Shown: positions 1 to 7,439 of the stretch, piece by piece
Layout: the number at the start of each line of letters is the position of its first letter
How positions within the stretch are numbered: position 1 is the stretch's first letter
Source of the DNA: Alphaproteobacteria bacterium
Lineage (GTDB): Bacteria; Pseudomonadota; Alphaproteobacteria; CAAGCB01; CAG-977
Reading direction: 5' to 3'
DNA: 12,970 nt
Assembly: GCA_900768875.1 (NCBI GenBank)
Contig: CAAGEP010000009.1
Location: 1 to 12,970, forward strand
Notes under the pieces: model-generated
The model's input: only the letters and a program-made list of their open reading frames with translations
Databases searched by the model: none
What the model was told of the DNA's origin: nothing
Translations under genes and position numbers: made by a program

Positions 1-69
1 TTGCGTGTTTTTCAAGCTCAACAAGTTCGAACGCATAGACGCCGTCAAGGCAATTTTATTTGTAGACAT
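1..69 (-). CDS. Flagellin, N-terminal fragment (cut by window edge)
   Basis: Reading the minus strand from the ATG at 69-67 gives 23 codons before the window ends, beginning MSTNKIALTASMRSNLLSLK. The pattern of a short polar start, a small hydrophobic stretch and then R-x-N-L-L-S-L is the conserved D0 start of alphaproteobacterial flagellins. The family forms the filament of the flagellum and is exported through the flagellar type III apparatus without a cleaved signal, and none is seen here. An AAGGAGA ribosome-binding site lies about 7 bases before the ATG, which supports this start. The gene is on the same strand as the block ending at 261 but is separated from it by about 190 nt, so it probably has its own promoter. 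Only the first part is visible, so the exact paralogue cannot be named. Confidence 0.85.
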   Translation of the reverse strand, partial: MSTNKIALTASMRSNLLSLKNTQ

Positions 70-131
70 GGTAGTTCTCCTTTTCTTGGATTGTTAATGA
101 CCCGCAAAGTGACCCTTGCAGGTCGATTCCG

Positions 132-154
132 GAAACGGCTTTCGCCGCTGTTTC
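132..154 (-). promoter_or_regulatory. Hairpin with GAAA tetraloop in the presumed flagellin 5' leader
   Basis: On the minus strand this segment can fold as GAAA, a CAG bulge, CGGC, a GAAA loop, GCCG and TTTC, which is eight base pairs capped by a GNRA tetraloop. It lies 62 nt upstream of the flagellin ATG. It would be in the leader RNA if transcription starts further upstream, for instance near the palindrome at 170-185. No U-run follows it, so it does not look like a terminator. A role in mRNA stability or protein binding is inference. Confidence 0.35.
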
Positions 155-169
155 TTTCCGTTATTTTTA

Positions 170-185
170 CGGTAACATATTACGG
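170..185 (-). promoter_or_regulatory. Imperfect palindrome with a TAATAT -10-like box upstream of flagellin
   Basis: The plus strand reads CGGTAACATATTACGG, an inverted repeat with one mismatched pair. On the minus strand it contains TAATAT, a possible -10 for the flagellin gene about 110 nt downstream. The matching -35 region is poor (ATTACC or TTACCC at the usual distance). I saw no clear sigma54 (GG-N10-GC) or sigma28 promoter in 70-260. The site could be an operator or chance. Confidence 0.25.
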
Positions 186-240
186 CCGTTTATTCAATGG
201 GTAATTCTTGCCTACCTGCGCGCGCCCCCGCGGGAAACGA

Positions 241-259
241 AACAAATCGGTGATACCGC
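241..259 (-). terminator. Weak hairpin after the last gene of the minus-strand block
   Basis: Just downstream of the stop codon at 263-261 the minus strand has CGGT-ATC-ACCG followed by ATTTGTTT. The stem is only four pairs with a three-base loop and the tail is not a pure T-run. It is a poor intrinsic terminator at best, but it is the only candidate between this gene and flagellin. Confidence 0.15.
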
Positions 260-260
260 C

Positions 261-647
261 TTACTTTTTCGCCTTTTGCACTTTGATTTTCGTAATCATC
301 AAGTGCAGTTTCGCCGGCGCGTCTTCCGTCCAGCCGATGATGTAATCGTCCGCAGAAACGATAAACGGCGTGCCGACTTCACGACCGACTTTAAACTTGC
401 GGGCGTCGGCGGTCATTTTGTTGAAATTCGCCTGCGTGCCGATGTCGATTTCTTGAATCGCAATGTTCGGATCGGACGGACGGACGTTTTCATCAATGTA
501 CGCCATTGCTTTTTTGCACCAGCCGCACGTTTTTTGCGTATAAACCACAATGTCGGCCTTTGGCGTGAACAGTCCCGCAATCATCGGCGCCACCAATCCC
601 GCAAAAGCAATCAAAGCGATAAGGCATATTTCCCAATGTTTTTTCAT
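261..647 (-). CDS. Membrane-anchored glutaredoxin/thioredoxin-fold protein with CGWC motif
   Basis: The protein has 128 residues. One hydrophobic segment at about residues 7-27, after a short basic start, would anchor it in the inner membrane or act as a signal sequence, placing the rest in the periplasm. A small thioredoxin-fold domain follows: beta strand ADIVVYT at 31-37, redox pair C41-G-W-C44, and the cis-proline loop GTPFIV at 92-97. This is the active-site layout of glutaredoxins and thioredoxins, so thiol-disulfide exchange is likely; the substrate is unknown. The ATG overlaps the folD stop (ATGA) and has AAAGGA about 7 bases upstream, so it is probably translationally coupled to folD. 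It ends the minus-strand block, which also encodes the cysteine-containing envelope proteins LptD and SurA. The fold assignment is fairly sure; the periplasmic location is inference. Confidence 0.8.
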   Translation of the reverse strand: MKKHWEICLIALIAFAGLVAPMIAGLFTPKADIVVYTQKTCGWCKKAMAYIDENVRPSDPNIAIQEIDIGTQANFNKMTADARKFKVGREVGTPFIVSADDYIIGWTEDAPAKLHLMITKIKVQKAKK

Positions 648-1489
648 CCGTCCGTCCTTTCAGAAAGTTCCGCCGCTTCGACCGTGTTTTCCAACAGCAT
701 CGCAATGGTCATGGGACCCACGCCTTTGGGAACGGGAGTAATGGCGGCGCATTTGTCGAAACACGCGTCGAAATCCACGTCGCCGCACAATTTGCCGTCT
801 TCCAATCGATTGATGCCTACATCAATCACGATGGCGCCGTCTTTAATCCAATCGGCTTTGACGGTCTTCGGCTTGCCGATTGCCGCAACGACAATATCGG
901 CGGAACGGCACAAAGCGGGCAAGTCCCGTGTTTTAGAATGAGCCGTCGTTACCGTGCAGTTCGCGTTCAGCAGCAGCTGCGCCATGGGCTTTCCGACGAT
1001 GACCGACCGTCCGATAACGACGGCATACAGTCCCGTCAAGTCCTGTTTTGCCAACCGAATCAGCCGCATACAGCCCTTTGGCGTGCAGGCGACGGGCGCG
1101 GGTTCGCCGATAAGCAGCTTGCCCAAATTCAAAGGGTGAAAGCCGTCAACATCCTTAGCGGGATTGATGGTTTGCAGAATTTCCCGTTCGTTCAAGGGCG
1201 CGGGCAACGGCATTTGCACCAAAATCCCGTCCACCGTTTCATCGGCGTTCAGCTGTTCGATTAAAGCCGTCAATTCCTCCTGCGTCGCGCTGTCCAAGCG
1301 GTAAACCAGCGATTCGACACCGACTTCGGCGGCGGCTTTTTCTTTGTTGCGGACGTAAATCGCGGACGCGGGATTGTCGCCGACCAAAATGACGGCAAGC
1401 TTCGGCGCGCGCGGCATCGCTTTGACCCGTTCCGCCAGTTCCGCGCGGCATTGTTTTGCCAGTTCAAACCCGTTCAACAGCAAAGTCAT
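644..1489 (-). CDS. folD: Bifunctional methylenetetrahydrofolate dehydrogenase / methenyltetrahydrofolate cyclohydrolase FolD
   Basis: FolD interconverts 5,10-methylene-, 5,10-methenyl- and 10-formyl-tetrahydrofolate in the cytoplasm using NADP(H), supplying one-carbon units for purines and formyl-methionine. The 281 residues match the family's usual length. Visible signatures are Y45-V-R-N-K49, the catalytic Tyr/Lys pair of the YxxxK motif; VQMPLP at 91-96; KDVDGFHP at 112-119; the nucleotide-binding loop VIGRSVIVGKP at 158-168; and TPVPKGVGPMT at 251-261. The start has a good AAGGA site 6 bases upstream and overlaps the previous stop as ATGA. The downstream redox gene also overlaps it by four bases. 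No missing key residue was seen. Confidence 0.97.
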   Translation of the reverse strand: MTLLLNGFELAKQCRAELAERVKAMPRAPKLAVILVGDNPASAIYVRNKEKAAAEVGVESLVYRLDSATQEELTALIEQLNADETVDGILVQMPLPAPLNEREILQTINPAKDVDGFHPLNLGKLLIGEPAPVACTPKGCMRLIRLAKQDLTGLYAVVIGRSVIVGKPMAQLLLNANCTVTTAHSKTRDLPALCRSADIVVAAIGKPKTVKADWIKDGAIVIDVGINRLEDGKLCGDVDFDACFDKCAAITPVPKGVGPMTIAMLLENTVEAAELSERTDG

Positions 1490-1809
1490 GACAGTTCCTT
1501 CAGTTTTTGGATGATTGTTTCGGCGTCGCCTTCTATCAGCAGCGTTTTCGCCCTGTCCGTCGCACCCGCAATCAAGCTTATCGCACTTTTGGCGATTTTC
1601 AGCTGTTTGGCAAGCGTTTTTATCAAAGCTTCGTTTGCTTTGCCGTCAACGGGCGGCGCGTTGACCGCGATTTTCAGCCGCTCCAAACCGTCGGGATCGG
1701 TATAAACGCCCTCGACGCCTTCGCGTTTGGCTTTGGGCGACAGGCGGACGAACAGCTTGACACCGCTACCGGTTGCGGCAAAAAACTTACAGTGATTGGG
1801 CAAGGACAT
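1486..1809 (-). CDS. DUF167 / YggU family protein
   Basis: This is a small DUF167 protein of about 107 residues. The family signature is clear: V-x-L-x-V-x-L-x-PKAK near residues 17-28, a central basic strand, and APPVDGKANEALIK at 51-64. The molecular function of the family is not established. It very often sits beside yggT, as here. I chose the ATG at 1809-1807, which overlaps the end of yggT by 23 nt. A start at 1851 would add 14 residues and extend the overlap to 65 nt, and those residues do not resemble the family. No strong ribosome-binding site is visible before 1809, so translation may be coupled to yggT. The stop overlaps the folD start as ATGA. Confidence 0.88.
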   Translation of the reverse strand: MSLPNHCKFFAATGSGVKLFVRLSPKAKREGVEGVYTDPDGLERLKIAVNAPPVDGKANEALIKTLAKQLKIAKSAISLIAGATDRAKTLLIEGDAETIIQKLKELS

Positions 1810-2104
1810 ACAGCATCCGCGGAATAAACTGCGCCGCAAAATACAACACAAACAACGCCAGCAAAGACGATACGTCCACCATGCCGACGGGGGAAATAAA
1901 GCGGCGGAAGAAGTTGAAATACCAGTCCGTCAAAGAATGAATGACATCCGAAATCACGCGCACGACTTTGTTGTAAGTGTTGACAATGCCGAACGCTTCC
2001 AGCCAGCTTAAAACAATCGCGGCGAACACCACTTTGATGTACAAATTGAACACCATAATCACAATGGGAATCAAAGAAAGCAGAAATTGTTGCAAAACAG
2101 CCAT
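1787..2104 (-). CDS. YggT family integral membrane protein
   Basis: The protein has 105 residues with two hydrophobic regions, roughly 7-36 and 78-100. They are separated by an amphipathic stretch with the family-typical segment in which a tyrosine and basic residues are followed by F-I-S-P-V-G (69-74). YggT proteins are inner-membrane proteins of unclear function; osmotic protection and roles near cell division have been proposed for relatives. GGAG lies 9 bases before the ATG, and the ATG directly abuts the rsmA stop codon (TAA then ATG). Its pairing with the DUF167 gene is a common arrangement in proteobacteria, which supports both calls. Confidence 0.9.
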   Translation of the reverse strand: MAVLQQFLLSLIPIVIMVFNLYIKVVFAAIVLSWLEAFGIVNTYNKVVRVISDVIHSLTDWYFNFFRRFISPVGMVDVSSLLALFVLYFAAQFIPRMLYVLAQSL

Positions 2105-2938
2105 TTACATATTCTCCAAAGCGGTTGCCATCGCGCAAAAATCATTGACGGAAAGTTCTTCCGCGCGGGCGGTTGACGGAACATTCGCGGCGTCGCACAA
2201 CGCTTGCGCGTCACCCAAACATTTCAAAGACGACCTTAACATTTTTCGCCGCTGATTGAAAGCGGCGGCCGTTACCTTTTCCAGCAAATCCCCGCGCGCG
2301 GGGGCAAGCGGTTTTTCCCGCGGCTTCAAATACACGATTGCGGACGTGACTTTCGGCGGCGGCGTAAAGCACGACGGCGGAACGGTAAACAAAATTTGCG
2401 CGTCGCACAGCCATTGCGTCAATATCGACAATCTGCCGTAATCGGCTGTGCGGGGCTTGGCGACCAGCCGTTCCGCCACTTCCTTTTGAAACATCAGCGT
2501 AAAGCCCGCAAAATCCCGCACGCGCTTCAGCCAGCCCGTCAACAGCAGCGTGCCGACGTTATACGGCAAATTCGATATGACGACACGCGGAGCATTCCCC
2601 AACGCCGCCGCGTCAACCGTCAAAGCGTCCGTGTTCATCACGGTCATGCGGTCGGGAAAAGCGGCTTGGATTTGTTCCAAAATCGGCATACAGCGTTCGT
2701 CTTTTTCGATGACGGTCAGCCGTTTTGCGCCGTTTTCCAAAATCGCGCGGGTCAATCCCCCCGGACCGGGACCGACTTCTATCACCGTGCCGTTGTCAAA
2801 AGCGTCCGCATTGCGCGATTTGGCGGCGCGGACAATCTTGTCCAACAGGTTAGTGTCCAAAATAAAGTTCTGCCCCAACGTTTTTTTCGCAAACAAGCCG
2901 TTTTGAGCGATGACTTCCTTTAAAGGCGGCAAAATCAT
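2105..2938 (-). CDS. rsmA: 16S rRNA (adenine1518-N6/adenine1519-N6)-dimethyltransferase RsmA (KsgA)
   Basis: RsmA uses S-adenosylmethionine to dimethylate two adjacent adenines near the 3' end of 16S rRNA during late assembly of the small ribosomal subunit. The 277-residue protein shows all the expected motifs: LGQNF at 21-25, the SAM-binding loop EVGPGPGGLT at 54-63, the catalytic NLPY at 123-126, FTPPPKV at 191-197, and FNQRRKMLR at 227-235 in the C-terminal part. A GGAG site lies 8 bases before the ATG, inside the end of surA, and the ATG overlaps the surA stop as ATGA. In many alphaproteobacteria pdxA lies between surA and rsmA; here the two genes touch and pdxA is missing. Confidence 0.97.
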   Translation of the reverse strand: MILPPLKEVIAQNGLFAKKTLGQNFILDTNLLDKIVRAAKSRNADAFDNGTVIEVGPGPGGLTRAILENGAKRLTVIEKDERCMPILEQIQAAFPDRMTVMNTDALTVDAAALGNAPRVVISNLPYNVGTLLLTGWLKRVRDFAGFTLMFQKEVAERLVAKPRTADYGRLSILTQWLCDAQILFTVPPSCFTPPPKVTSAIVYLKPREKPLAPARGDLLEKVTAAAFNQRRKMLRSSLKCLGDAQALCDAANVPSTARAEELSVNDFCAMATALENM

Positions 2939-4140
2939 GGGCGAATCTCCGTAATCGCTTCGCGGCGCAATTCCCGCATGCGGCGCGCGGCGGCGGTTTC
3001 CAAAGCACGCGTTTCAAGCTGCGCTTTAATTGCTTCCTTGGACGGCAAAGGCGACAGTTTTTCAAAAGCGCACGGCATTAAAATCAATTCCCCACCGTCG
3101 ATTTTTATCGGCGCGGTCGGAAATCGCAGTTTTGTTTCGCGCACGGCATCCGCAATCGCGGGCGGCAAATCCGCCACCGGAACGGCGCCCAGTTCGACGC
3201 GCGGAGTCGTGTTCAGCCGTTCGCTCAAAGCTTTGAAGCGGGAACAATCCCCCTTTGTCATCGGCAATTCGCGCAAAGCTTCCGTCCGTTTGGAAAAGTT
3301 GTCGGGCAAAAACAACTGAACCAGCCGCACGGCCTCCTGCTCTTTCATTTGTTCGGGCGAACGCACGGCGCGCAAAGCCAAAATCAAATAAGCATCCTTG
3401 ACGCGAACGGGAGAACTCAGCTGTCCCGCCCGCATCAGCGACAATTCTTCGCGTACGGGGGCATCCAAAGCGGATTCGGCAATCCACCCGACAAAGCCGC
3501 CCCGTCCCGCCGATGCCGATTGAGAGTTTTTCGCCGCCAAATCTTCAAAATTCGCCCCGTCGCGCATTTGCATAATCAACTGCATTGCCTGTCCGTATAC
3601 GGCGGCATCGTCCGATTCCGTTTTGACGAGCAGTTTGATTTCGGACAACAGATATTGCTTTTCTTTGGTTTGCGCCGTCAATTCGGCCAGTTTCGCGTCG
3701 ACTTCCGATTCAGTCGGTTCGCTTTGCCGTCCCGCCGTTTTGCGAATTGCGCGAACAAACAGCAAATCGCTTTCAACCTGCTGTTCCAGCACATCGGAAG
3801 ACAGCCCGTTGACCGCCATTTTTTTCTGCACCGTGTCAAAATCCAACCCGTTTTGACGCATAGCCTCTTTCACGGCCTGTTTGACTTCGGCACCGGAAAC
3901 AGAAACACCAGCCCGCGCGGCCTCCTGCCGTTTCAATTTTTCATCAATCAGTTGGTTCAAAAGCTGTTTTTGAACGTCACGACTGCCGGTATCGACGTTG
4001 TCGGTAATCTTCAGCAAGGCCAAACGCCGATCGAAATCGCGTTTGGAAACGATGTCATCGTTGACTTGCGCCAAAATTTGGGTTTGAGCGCGTACCGCCG
4101 TACTCAGCAACAATAAAAGTCCGACCAAAAACAACCGCAT
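2935..4140 (-). CDS. surA: SurA-type periplasmic chaperone / peptidyl-prolyl isomerase
   Basis: SurA escorts unfolded outer-membrane beta-barrel proteins across the periplasm to the BAM complex; LptD is a classic client. The 401-residue protein has a signal peptide (hydrophobic 3-13, likely cleavage after AVRA at 18) and an N-terminal SurA domain at about 20-150, starting with the strand ILAQVNDDIVSKRDFDRR. One parvulin (PPIC) domain follows at about 160-260, with the FEDLA and GGFVGWI signatures. A C-terminal segment includes C299 and C357, which could form a disulfide. E. coli SurA has two parvulin domains; one is the usual alphaproteobacterial form. AAGGA lies about 10 bases before the ATG and overlaps the lptD stop region (14-nt gap). 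The lptD neighbour fits its role. Confidence 0.92.
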   Translation of the reverse strand: MRLFLVGLLLLLSTAVRAQTQILAQVNDDIVSKRDFDRRLALLKITDNVDTGSRDVQKQLLNQLIDEKLKRQEAARAGVSVSGAEVKQAVKEAMRQNGLDFDTVQKKMAVNGLSSDVLEQQVESDLLFVRAIRKTAGRQSEPTESEVDAKLAELTAQTKEKQYLLSEIKLLVKTESDDAAVYGQAMQLIMQMRDGANFEDLAAKNSQSASAGRGGFVGWIAESALDAPVREELSLMRAGQLSSPVRVKDAYLILALRAVRSPEQMKEQEAVRLVQLFLPDNFSKRTEALRELPMTKGDCSRFKALSERLNTTPRVELGAVPVADLPPAIADAVRETKLRFPTAPIKIDGGELILMPCAFEKLSPLPSKEAIKAQLETRALETAAARRMRELRREAITEIRP

Positions 4141-4154
4141 GAAAACTACTGTCC

Positions 4155-6251
4155 TTACAAGTTAAACGCGCCGAACGGCTTGAATTCCAATCCCAATTTG
4201 AACGACACGCCGTTTTCGTAATCGCGGTCGTGCGTGTATTCTTTTTGAATCCCCGTTTCAAAAGCGAAACATTCGTCTTCATAGCGCACGAAACCGCTGG
4301 TTTCCAAAACTCCGTTGCCGCCGCCTTCGGACAGGTTGACGCGCTGATAGAACTTGACCCGCCAGTAGCGCGTCAGGTGCGATGTCAGCGTATAGGTGAT
4401 TTCTTCGCGCGAATCATAGTCGGACAAAGAGGATTTGCGGTTTTTCAAGTTCATATACGATACTTCCGCCCGCAACAAAGCGTTCCCGATGCTCAAAGAC
4501 AAGTTGCTTCTGTTGAAATCCAAATTTCTCCTGTCCGCGCGAAAAGCGTAGCCCAATTCGATAAAGCTGTTGGGATACAACATAATTCTGCCGACGATAT
4601 CCGACGACTTTTCGCTCAGCCCCGAATCGAGGGGCAAAACTTCCCTGTCCGAAAAACGGTAGCTTTGCCCGATTAAAACGGAAACCCGTCCGTTGTTTTT
4701 GCCGTATGCGCTCCATTGAACGCCATAATTGACGCGCGACCCCGCTTCGTAGCGGTCGTAGCCGACAAAACGGTTTTCACTGAACAGGTTTGTGTCGTCA
4801 AAATCCAAATCGTTGCTGTCTTCGTTGGGAATTTTTTCGGACGTTTCCGAATTCGGCGCAACAACCCCCATGACAATCGGTTCCAAAACCTGCGTAATGT
4901 TTTCGCCCACACGAACAAACGGATATGACACTTTCAGCGACGCCTGCGGATGAAAAGACGCGGCATCACCGCTGAACGTCATTTTCCGCCCGTCAACCCG
5001 ATAGGTGTAGTCGCTGATTTTATAAGCGTTGAAAACAGCGGATGCGTTAAAGCTGTAAACCGCCCCCCAATCGGCGATTCCCGGCAAATGATAACCGCCT
5101 TCAAAAGACAGACGCGCGCTGTCATCGCCGACTTTTCTTTCCAAAACGGCGGAAGACGCCCCCACGCTCCAATACCCGCCGAAATCCGATTCGATGTTTT
5201 CGGCAAAAGTCATCATCGGAAAAACGCGCGGCACGGTGTCGTCGTTGATGTTTGCGCGCATATTGCGGTAATACGCCCCGCCCAAATAAAAATAAGCGTC
5301 CGACGTCAACGCTTCGATACCCGCCGACGATGTCAACCACGGCATATAATCGTCCCGCAAATCATACCGGCGCAGGTAAGTGTCGTCGGACGCATAATCA
5401 ATATTCGTGCGAAACCGCCAAACGTCATTGATATTCCAATCCAAATCGCCTTTGATGTTGTAGCGGTCTTCTATAAACGACCCGCTCAACAGCATTTTGC
5501 CTTGCGAAAAGTTATGCCGGAATTCGCCCGCCGTCAAAATGCCGTTCGCCGCCACCCACGGCGAAAACACGAAATCCGTATAAGGCGATATTTCCCAATA
5601 ATACGGAACAATCGCGCCAAATCCCATGGCGCGGTTCGATTTAATCGACGGCATCAGAAAGCCCGAACGCCGCTTGACCGTCGGATCCGGATATGTAAAG
5701 TAGGGCAAATACAGCAGCGGCACATCTTTGACCGTCATTGTCGCATTATGCGCCGTCATATCGTGCGCCGTTTTGTCATGCGTCATTTTTTCCGCTTTGA
5801 CTTCCCAAAAACGGCTGCCGTTCCGACAGAAATCGCACGAAGAATAAGCGACATTCTCAAATTGCGTGAAATTGCCTTGAATATGTTCCGCCTTTTCCGC
5901 AGTCATCACGGATTTGTCCGCCAGCGTATAACGGATTTTCCGAATGACGCCTTCCTTCATTTCCCCCGACAGACGGGCGTAATTCGCCCGCATCAATCCG
6001 CCGTCGGGCGTATAAATTTCAACGTTTCCCGACGCGATGACGACATTATCGGCGGGACTGAAATTGACATGATCTGCTTTCAGGGTTGATCCGTCCTGTA
6101 CAAAAGTAACGTTGCCGCGCGCGGTAATCAAATTCAGTTCGCGATTGTACGTCAGTTCGTCGGCGGAAAAATCCACGGGCTTTTCGCCGTCAATCGCCAA
6201 CGCCGTTTCTGAACAAAGCAAAAGCGCAATCGTTAAAATCAGCCGAATCAT
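4155..6251 (-). CDS. lptD: LPS-assembly outer-membrane protein LptD
   Basis: LptD is the beta-barrel translocon that inserts lipopolysaccharide into the outer leaflet of the outer membrane, together with lipoprotein LptE. The 698-residue protein has a signal peptide ending near ETALA (19) and an OstA/LptA-like periplasmic domain at about 25-180. A large aromatic-rich barrel domain follows, including VPLLYLPYFTYPDP, RRSGFLMP and the very typical DTNLFSENRFVGYDR. Mature cysteines are C139, C142 (S-C-x2-C) and C661; E. coli LptD needs inter-domain disulfides to work, so C661 may pair with one of the two. Residues 154-168 contain a three-fold pentapeptide repeat. The ATG overlaps the lptF stop (ATGA). 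No clear ribosome-binding site is visible, so coupling to lptF is likely. Confidence 0.96.
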   Translation of the reverse strand: MIRLILTIALLLCSETALAIDGEKPVDFSADELTYNRELNLITARGNVTFVQDGSTLKADHVNFSPADNVVIASGNVEIYTPDGGLMRANYARLSGEMKEGVIRKIRYTLADKSVMTAEKAEHIQGNFTQFENVAYSSCDFCRNGSRFWEVKAEKMTHDKTAHDMTAHNATMTVKDVPLLYLPYFTYPDPTVKRRSGFLMPSIKSNRAMGFGAIVPYYWEISPYTDFVFSPWVAANGILTAGEFRHNFSQGKMLLSGSFIEDRYNIKGDLDWNINDVWRFRTNIDYASDDTYLRRYDLRDDYMPWLTSSAGIEALTSDAYFYLGGAYYRNMRANINDDTVPRVFPMMTFAENIESDFGGYWSVGASSAVLERKVGDDSARLSFEGGYHLPGIADWGAVYSFNASAVFNAYKISDYTYRVDGRKMTFSGDAASFHPQASLKVSYPFVRVGENITQVLEPIVMGVVAPNSETSEKIPNEDSNDLDFDDTNLFSENRFVGYDRYEAGSRVNYGVQWSAYGKNNGRVSVLIGQSYRFSDREVLPLDSGLSEKSSDIVGRIMLYPNSFIELGYAFRADRRNLDFNRSNLSLSIGNALLRAEVSYMNLKNRKSSLSDYDSREEITYTLTSHLTRYWRVKFYQRVNLSEGGGNGVLETSGFVRYEDECFAFETGIQKEYTHDRDYENGVSFKLGLEFKPFGAFNL
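5748..5792 (-). repeat. Three 15-bp tandem units inside lptD
   Basis: Plus-strand units at 5748-5762, 5763-5777 and 5778-5792 (ATGCGCCGTCATATC, GTGCGCCGTTTTGTC, ATGCGTCATTTTTTC) agree at 11 of 15 positions between neighbours. They encode EKMTH, DKTAH and DMTAH at LptD residues 154-168. By eye the region has the usual length for LptD, so this looks like drift into repetition rather than an inserted block. Confidence 0.5.
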
Positions 6252-7432
6252 TTTGTTTTGCGCTTTCTTTTGCTTTTATTGTTTTTGCGCAGCCAGTTCT
6301 GACTGCTTTTCATGGCGGTGATTTTATCCTTCCATTTTGAAAAGCGGAACATGCCCGCGTTTTTCAGCAGGTACGGACAAATCAAAATCGGCCCCATGGA
6401 AAAAACAAACAGCAGCGGCACGAAATTAAGGTTGCGCATCGTCATATTTTCAGCGCACAGTCCGCCGATTTGCACGGCCGCCATCGTTAAAACGGTTGCG
6501 ATAACGCGCCTGTTGTTTCCGCGGCGGTTGAACACGCCCGTCAGCAATCCCGTCGCCGCGATTAACATAAACGACAAATTGTAGAACGGCAAAGACAAGC
6601 GTTTGAACCCTTCCAAACGGAAACGGCGATAGTTTTTCGGCGTCAGCAGCTCTTGTTCCGTCATGGTCAGCAATTCGCGCAAGCTGCGTTCGCCCGCGTT
6701 TTTGAACCGAAAATCCTTTCCCTCCGACGACGACAAAAAGTCCATTGTATACGAATCAAAGTCCAATATCGAAAACCGCCCCGACTTGGCGACGATTTCC
6801 TGTCTGGAACCGTTCAACATGGAAATTTGCGGCACGCCGTTGTGATACGCAATCGTCCCTTTTTCAGCCAGCAGGGTAACTTCGCTTTTGGGAGAATGGC
6901 CGTCGTGCAGAATAATTCCTTCCAACGTGCCGTCGGGCGCCTTGGATTTGATATAAACGGTAATGCCTCTGCCAACTTCGTTGAATTCACCTTCTTGCAG
7001 CAGCAGGTGAGAAACGTCATGCTGGATTTTCCAGCGCAAAGAACGAAAGTCAGCCGTCGCCGCCGGCACCAAAACCAGCGAAATGTAAAATCCCAAAATC
7101 GTAAAAAGCGTTCCGACGACAAAAACAGGCCGAGCCAACTGCATGGGACTCAGCCCCGCAGCGCGCAAAACAATCAATTCGCGATCGGCAATCAAGCGGT
7201 TGTAAGTAAACAGCGTTACCGCGAACAAAGCAATCGGTGAAATAATCGACAAATAACTGGGAACCAACGTCAACGTCAGACGCACGAACAGCCAGACGGA
7301 CACTTTGGAATTCAACAGCATTTCAAACAGACGCAAAGACTGTGACAGCCACACAATCATCAGCAGTCCCGACGTAATCAGGACAAAGCCGAACAGCATC
7401 TGTTTCAGAATGTATTGCGTTATTATTTTCAT
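6248..7432 (-). CDS. lptF: LPS export ABC transporter permease LptF
   Basis: LptF and LptG form the membrane part of the LptB2FG transporter, which extracts lipopolysaccharide from the inner membrane and passes it to LptC/LptA. The 394-residue protein has the YjgP/YjgQ layout: transmembrane helices near 12-34, 48-75 and 100-122, a periplasmic beta-jellyroll domain at about 130-270, then three more helices from about 295 to 375. Segments such as IVWLSQSLRLFEMLLN, LFTYNRLIADREL and LRAAGLSP match alphaproteobacterial LptF better than LptG. The C-terminus is a very basic tail (KNNKSKRKRKTK). A 35-nt gap separates it from xerD. There is no ribosome-binding site, but TATAAT lies 7 bases before the ATG. 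The lptG partner expected next to it is absent; lptD follows directly. Confidence 0.92.
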   Translation of the reverse strand: MKIITQYILKQMLFGFVLITSGLLMIVWLSQSLRLFEMLLNSKVSVWLFVRLTLTLVPSYLSIISPIALFAVTLFTYNRLIADRELIVLRAAGLSPMQLARPVFVVGTLFTILGFYISLVLVPAATADFRSLRWKIQHDVSHLLLQEGEFNEVGRGITVYIKSKAPDGTLEGIILHDGHSPKSEVTLLAEKGTIAYHNGVPQISMLNGSRQEIVAKSGRFSILDFDSYTMDFLSSSEGKDFRFKNAGERSLRELLTMTEQELLTPKNYRRFRLEGFKRLSLPFYNLSFMLIAATGLLTGVFNRRGNNRRVIATVLTMAAVQIGGLCAENMTMRNLNFVPLLFVFSMGPILICPYLLKNAGMFRFSKWKDKITAMKSSQNWLRKNNKSKRKRKTK

Positions 7433-7439
7433 AGGCGGG

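Noticed and set aside
1..204. A 67-codon plus-strand open frame at the window start
   Set aside because: It runs antisense through the flagellin start and its ribosome-binding site; the flagellin reading on the other strand is much better supported.
227..234. GC palindrome CCCGCGGG between the redox gene and flagellin as a terminator
   Set aside because: There is no usable loop and no T-run follows on either strand.
276..941. A 221-codon plus-strand open frame opposite the redox gene and folD
   Set aside because: It spans two well-supported genes on the other strand and shows no protein-like features.
1810..1851. An earlier start for the DUF167 protein
   Set aside because: The extra 14 residues are Cys/Arg-rich, unlike the family, and would lengthen the overlap with yggT to 65 nt.
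3349..4116. A 255-codon plus-strand open frame opposite surA
   Set aside because: It is antisense to SurA, has Gln/Arg/Phe-rich low-information composition and no recognisable motif.
4950..6089. A 379-codon open frame on the plus strand, opposite lptD
   Set aside because: It lies wholly antisense to the clear lptD gene, is rich in Arg, His and Ile with no domain, signal or ribosome-binding site, and is a by-product of lptD codon use.
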